From NCBI GenBank assembly GCA_013153375.1, contig JAADEN010000106.1, positions 1 through 9,259 on the forward strand: a stretch of DNA of 9,259 nt. Direction: 5' to 3'. The notes under the pieces were generated by a model. That model was not told the origin of the DNA and ran no database searches. It worked only from the letters and a program-made list of their open reading frames with translations. This stretch comes from Chloroflexota bacterium (GTDB lineage Bacteria; Chloroflexota; Anaerolineae; Anaerolineales; DRMV01). Of this stretch, positions 6,429-9,259 are shown piece after piece; positions within the stretch are counted from its first letter, which is position 1; every line of letters starts with the position of its first letter. The position numbers were made by a program, and so were the translations under genes.

Positions 6429-7322
6429 TCAGCGCCCGCTGCGCAAGCGCGCGTTTTGGTACGCGGCGTACAGAATGGGCACCAGGACGATGTCGAAGAT
6501 CAGGTTGGTGCCGGCCGCGGGCAGGAATTCGCCGATGATGGCCGTGGTCACCGAGTAGCCGTTGACCCAGATGTCCGCGATGGAGGCGAAGCCCATGCCG
6601 ATGATGACGCCCAAAGCGCCCCAAACCACCGCGGTGGCGATGTCGGGTTTGCTACGCAGCGACCACCAGGCGATCAGCAGGATGGCCACCAGCAGGATGA
6701 GCAGCACGGGCGTCCACTGGCCCGCGGTGGTGCCGGCCCAGGGGTGCTCCACCCCCGGGAAGAGCGCGGTGAGCACCACGAAGACCACCATCAGGCCCGT
6801 GACCCACATGAGCGCCTTTTTGGTCACCCGCACCCGCTCTTCGGTGCTGGGCCAGGCGTGAATCAGCCCGGGGATGAGGCCCATGAGCCCGTTGCCCAGG
6901 TCCCACACGGGGTACACGCCCCAGCCGGTGAGCGCGTCGCCCAGGATGTTGCCCACCAGGCCGCTGAAGAAGCCCACCACCGGGCCGAAGGCCAGGCCCA
7001 TGAAGATGGGAATGGCCACCGCGGGCCGCAGGGAGACGAAACTCACCGACGGCAATTGGAACACATTGGTGGCCCACGAGAACACGCCGTAGAGCACCGC
7101 GCCGATGGCCATCATGACCACTTCCCGGGTGCCCACCTGCCAGATGGGCTTGGTGGCGAAGAACAGGTAAATGGCCATGACCAGCACCGCGCCGATGAAG
7201 TACCAGACCCATCCGGCCCCGGTGGCCTTGTCGCCTTTGGTGAGCAGGTTGGCCAGCCACAGGACCACCGTGGCCGCCACCACCGCACCAAGGACTTGCT
7301 TGAGCATAGAACGACCGGCCAT
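6429..7322 (-). CDS. ECF transporter substrate-binding (S) component, enlarged UPF0397/ECF_trnsprt-like
   Basis: A 297-residue, very hydrophobic protein with about eight or nine predicted helices. The S-component core runs from EVVMMAIGAVLYG (about 67-79) through the signature RPAVAIPIFMGLAFGPVVGF and GNILGD, then the NGLMGLIPGLI stretch, as in UPF0397/ECF_trnsprt proteins. Typical S components have about six helices and 180-200 residues. Here two helices are added at the N-terminus (about 10-27 and 38-57) and a region of about 165-250 is inserted before the last core helix. It binds a vitamin-like substrate and delivers it with EcfT and the ATPase. UPF0397 members have been assigned to riboflavin or thiamine-precursor uptake, but the substrate cannot be read here. 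An ideal AAGGAGGT (7335-7328) precedes the ATG. It lies 34 nt after the ATPase gene. Confidence 0.8.
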   Translation of the reverse strand: MAGRSMLKQVLGAVVAATVVLWLANLLTKGDKATGAGWVWYFIGAVLVMAIYLFFATKPIWQVGTREVVMMAIGAVLYGVFSWATNVFQLPSVSFVSLRPAVAIPIFMGLAFGPVVGFFSGLVGNILGDALTGWGVYPVWDLGNGLMGLIPGLIHAWPSTEERVRVTKKALMWVTGLMVVFVVLTALFPGVEHPWAGTTAGQWTPVLLILLVAILLIAWWSLRSKPDIATAVVWGALGVIIGMGFASIADIWVNGYSVTTAIIGEFLPAAGTNLIFDIVLVPILYAAYQNARLRSGR

Positions 7323-7356
7323 CAGACACCTCCTTGGGGTAGAAAAGAGAGCGTGG

Positions 7357-8973
7357 TCATTCGGACAACGACTTTTGCGAGGCCAGTTCCTCCAACGATA
7401 GGAAGCGGCCCGTATAGGGCAGGCGCGCCCGATTGAGGCGCAGCAGGCTGGTGGGCCGCAGGCGGCATTGCCGCAACAAGTCCTCGTCCACCAGCACCTC
7501 TTCGGGCGGGCCGTCGGCCACCAGTTGGCCCTGATACATGAGCCAGACCCGGTTGGCGTAGCGCACGGCCAGATCCAGGTCGTGGGTGATGAACAGGATG
7601 GCCGCGAAGGGCATCTGCACGATGGCGTCCATGAAGCCGATGTAGTGGCGATAGTCCTGGCCCGCGGTGGGCTCGTCCAACACCAGCACCTGGGTTTCCA
7701 TGCTGAGCACCGCGCCGATGGCCGCGCGGCGCTGCTGGCCGAAACTCAGGGCCAGGGGCGAGACCTGGGCGTAGTCGGTCAGATCCACGACGCGCAGGCT
7801 GCGTTCCACATTGGCCTGCACCCGTTCCTCGTCGAAGCCCAGGTTGCGCGGGCCGAACGCGAATTCCTCCCACACCGTGGGCGCGAAGAGCATGTGCCGC
7901 GGGTTCTGGAAGACGAAGCCCACGGTGTGGGCCATTTGGGCCACCGACGCGTCCCGGGTGTCGGTGCCCCGGACCGCAACCCGGCCCTGCCAGGGCTTCT
8001 CCAGGCCGATGAGGTGCCGCACCAGGGTGGTCTTGCCCGCGCCGTTGGGCCCCAGCAGCGCGATGACATCGCCGGGGTACACCGCGGTGCTCACCCCGCG
8101 CAGCACGGGGCGCTCTTCGGTGTAGCCAAAGGCGATGTCCTCCACGGTGATGAGGGGCTCGGCGTCGGGTTGGCGTTGGCGGCGGGGCGGCGCGGGCCGG
8201 GGCTCCATCTCTTGCAGGCGCTGCACCGCGACCTCCGCGGGCAACTTGACCTCCTGGGGGTGGGCCACCCGGAGGAAGCCCTCCACCGGGCCGAAGTAGC
8301 GCTGCTCTCCGGCCTCGAGGAAGAGCACCTTGTCGGGCGCGATGCGCAGCACATCCTCGACCCGATGCTCGATGATGAGCACGGTCTTGCCCGCGTCCAC
8401 CAGGCGTCGGATGAGGGCCAGGGCCTCGTCCACGCCCGCGGGGTCCAGGTTGGCCAGGGGCTCGTCGAGCAACAGCACCTCGGGCTCCATGACCAGACTG
8501 CCGGCCACGGCGACCTTTTGCTTCTCGCCGCCGCTGAGCGCGTAAGTCTCCCGATCCCGCAGATGGGCGATGTCCAGCGCGTCGAGCACGCCTGCGATCC
8601 GCCGCAGCATCTCGGGCCGGGGCACGGCCAGGTTCTCCAGCCCGAAGGCCACATCGTTGAGCACATACGCGCCGATGATCTGGCGCTCGGGGTCCTGCAG
8701 CACGGTGCCCACCCACTGGCTGCGCTGGGCCAGGCTGACATCGGTGGGGTCGTGGCCCAGAATGCGCAGCGAGCCTTGCAGCGTGCCGCGGTACGAGTGC
8801 GGGATGAGGCCGTTGAGGATGCGGAGCAGGGTGGTCTTGCCGCTGCCCGACGCGCCCGCGACCAGCACCAACTCGCCGCGGGCCACCTGGAAGGACACAT
8901 CCCGCAGCGCGGGCTCGGAGCGATTGCGGTAGGTGAAAGTGAGGTCGTGAACTTCCAGCGCGGCTTCGGTCAT
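7357..8973 (-). CDS. ECF transporter ATPase with two fused ABC domains (EcfA-EcfA')
   Basis: A 538-residue protein with two complete ABC ATPase domains, as in YkoD-type ECF transporters. Domain 1 has Walker A GASGSGKT (40-47), Q-loop Q93, LSGGEKQ (146-152), Walker B VLLLDEP (166-172) and switch H203. A linker of about 40 residues rich in Pro and Arg (about 240-272) leads to domain 2: Walker A GPNGAGKT (308-315), Q356, LSFGQQ (409-414), Walker B VLVLDEP (429-435) and H464. The second signature reads LSFGQ instead of LSGGQ. It hydrolyses ATP on the cytoplasmic face to drive import through EcfT and the S component. The start at 8973 is chosen over ATGs further upstream in the same frame (9063, 9111) because GGAGG lies at 8986-8982 and the domain begins directly after it. 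First gene of the operon. Confidence 0.93.
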   Translation of the reverse strand: MTEAALEVHDLTFTYRNRSEPALRDVSFQVARGELVLVAGASGSGKTTLLRILNGLIPHSYRGTLQGSLRILGHDPTDVSLAQRSQWVGTVLQDPERQIIGAYVLNDVAFGLENLAVPRPEMLRRIAGVLDALDIAHLRDRETYALSGGEKQKVAVAGSLVMEPEVLLLDEPLANLDPAGVDEALALIRRLVDAGKTVLIIEHRVEDVLRIAPDKVLFLEAGEQRYFGPVEGFLRVAHPQEVKLPAEVAVQRLQEMEPRPAPPRRQRQPDAEPLITVEDIAFGYTEERPVLRGVSTAVYPGDVIALLGPNGAGKTTLVRHLIGLEKPWQGRVAVRGTDTRDASVAQMAHTVGFVFQNPRHMLFAPTVWEEFAFGPRNLGFDEERVQANVERSLRVVDLTDYAQVSPLALSFGQQRRAAIGAVLSMETQVLVLDEPTAGQDYRHYIGFMDAIVQMPFAAILFITHDLDLAVRYANRVWLMYQGQLVADGPPEEVLVDEDLLRQCRLRPTSLLRLNRARLPYTGRFLSLEELASQKSLSE

Positions 8974-9115
8974 GGGGAAGGCCTCCGGCCGGGCCGGGCC
9001 CGGCTTAATGACAACCCGCGCGCGGGTGGGAAGTCGCGGGTATGGAGTGTATTGTAACGCCATGTTGGCATGTTCGCCTACGGAAAAGCGTAAAACACAC
9101 CGAAAACCCATTGTA
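8974..9115 (-). promoter_or_regulatory. Leader and candidate promoters of the ECF operon
   Basis: This AT-richer gap holds two minus-strand TACAAT boxes. The one at 9115-9110 is preceded by TG at the extended -10 position (TGATACAAT); the other is at 9056-9051. Neither has a clear -35. Downstream lie two perfect GC palindromes, ACCCGCGCGCGGGT (9014-9027) and GCCGGGCCCGGC (8993-9004), which would fold in the transcript near the ribosome site. The TPP riboswitch core sequences were looked for and not seen. Confidence 0.4.
8982..8986 (-). promoter_or_regulatory. Shine-Dalgarno site that sets the ECF ATPase start
   Basis: GGAGG sits eight bases before the ATG at 8973. Upstream in-frame ATGs at 9063 and 9111 would add a Pro/Arg-rich extension read through candidate promoter sequence, which is unlikely. 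Confidence 0.7.
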
Positions 9116-9190
9116 TCAGATTCCCGGCTGCGGACGCCTTTCTCGCCCCCTCCCCATCCAACCTTGGTGCGGCGGACCTGTGACCCGTCG

Positions 9191-9238
9191 CGAACCCGCG
9201 TTGCGGCAGGGTTCGGACGCGCCGCGTGGGGGTATAAT
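9191..9238 (+). promoter_or_regulatory. Candidate promoter and inverted repeat for a gene beyond the right edge
   Basis: GGTATAATG at 9231-9239 contains a perfect TATAAT. Just upstream, CGAACCC (9191-9197) and GGGTTCG (9209-9215) form a 7-bp inverted repeat with an 11-nt spacer, where a -35 region or an operator would lie. No coding start is seen before the window ends. The stretch from 9116 to 9190 shows no gene or other feature. Confidence 0.4.
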
Positions 9239-9259
9239 GAAATCCCCGCGGCGGCCCTC

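Noticed and set aside
5479..6624. N-terminal extension of the aspartic-protease-like frame to an ATG at 6624 (679 codons)
   Set aside because: It would overlap EcfT and part of the S component completely, and the extension is low-complexity. A ribosome site supports the start at 5478.
5760..9057. Plus-strand open frames of 558 and 529 codons opposite the ECF operon
   Set aside because: Their composition is skewed to His, Gln, Gly and Asp, as expected for antisense of hydrophobic or ABC ATPase genes; no motifs are seen.
8974..9115. TPP or other vitamin riboswitch in the ECF operon leader
   Set aside because: The TPP consensus elements are not present and I could not match any other known class by eye; only GC palindromes are seen.

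Overview
The window is a GC-rich (about two-thirds G+C by eye), gene-dense bacterial chromosome segment holding nine protein genes, one of them cut by the left edge. It shows no RNA genes, mobile elements or CRISPR. Strong Shine-Dalgarno sites precede nearly all genes, and several promoters show TATAAT or TACAAT -10 boxes. The gene content (dedicated ECF transporter with a fused double ATPase, alanine dehydrogenase-like plus CoA-transferase, Af1521-like macro domain) and general style suggest a Chloroflexota (Anaerolineae-like) genome. That placement is an inference without any search.

Layout. (1) 752 to the left edge, minus strand: a beta-helical hexapeptide acyltransferase, incomplete at its C-terminus, with three 22-residue repeats near its N-terminus. 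(2) 753-906: a divergent promoter region in which the two promoters physically overlap. (3) 907-1482, plus: a macro-domain protein. (4) 1576-4526, plus: a compact operon of an alanine dehydrogenase-like enzyme, a CoA-transferase of the acetyl-CoA hydrolase/4-hydroxybutyrate CoA-transferase family (1 nt apart) and a GNAT acetyltransferase. (5) 4527-4584: a short gap with a hairpin between convergent genes. (6) 8973 down to 4585, minus: an operon for a complete energy-coupling factor (ECF) transporter, in the order fused double ATPase, large S component, EcfT, then a two-lobed pepsin/retropepsin-like protein of unknown role. (7) 8974-9259: the leader of that operon and a further plus-strand promoter whose gene lies off the right edge.

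How the genes work together. The ECF operon encodes every part of one micronutrient importer: S binds substrate in the membrane, EcfT couples it to the ATPases, and the two ATPase halves sit in one polypeptide. The substrate cannot be read from sequence; the S component most resembles the UPF0397/ECF_trnsprt type. The metabolic operon could link amino acid deamination to CoA-thioester exchange.

The most unusual signal is not a gene. The palindromic tetranucleotides ACGT and AGCT (and CTAG) do not occur anywhere in the window, and synonymous codons appear chosen to avoid them. The second point of interest is the bilobal aspartic-protease-like gene at the end of the ECF operon.
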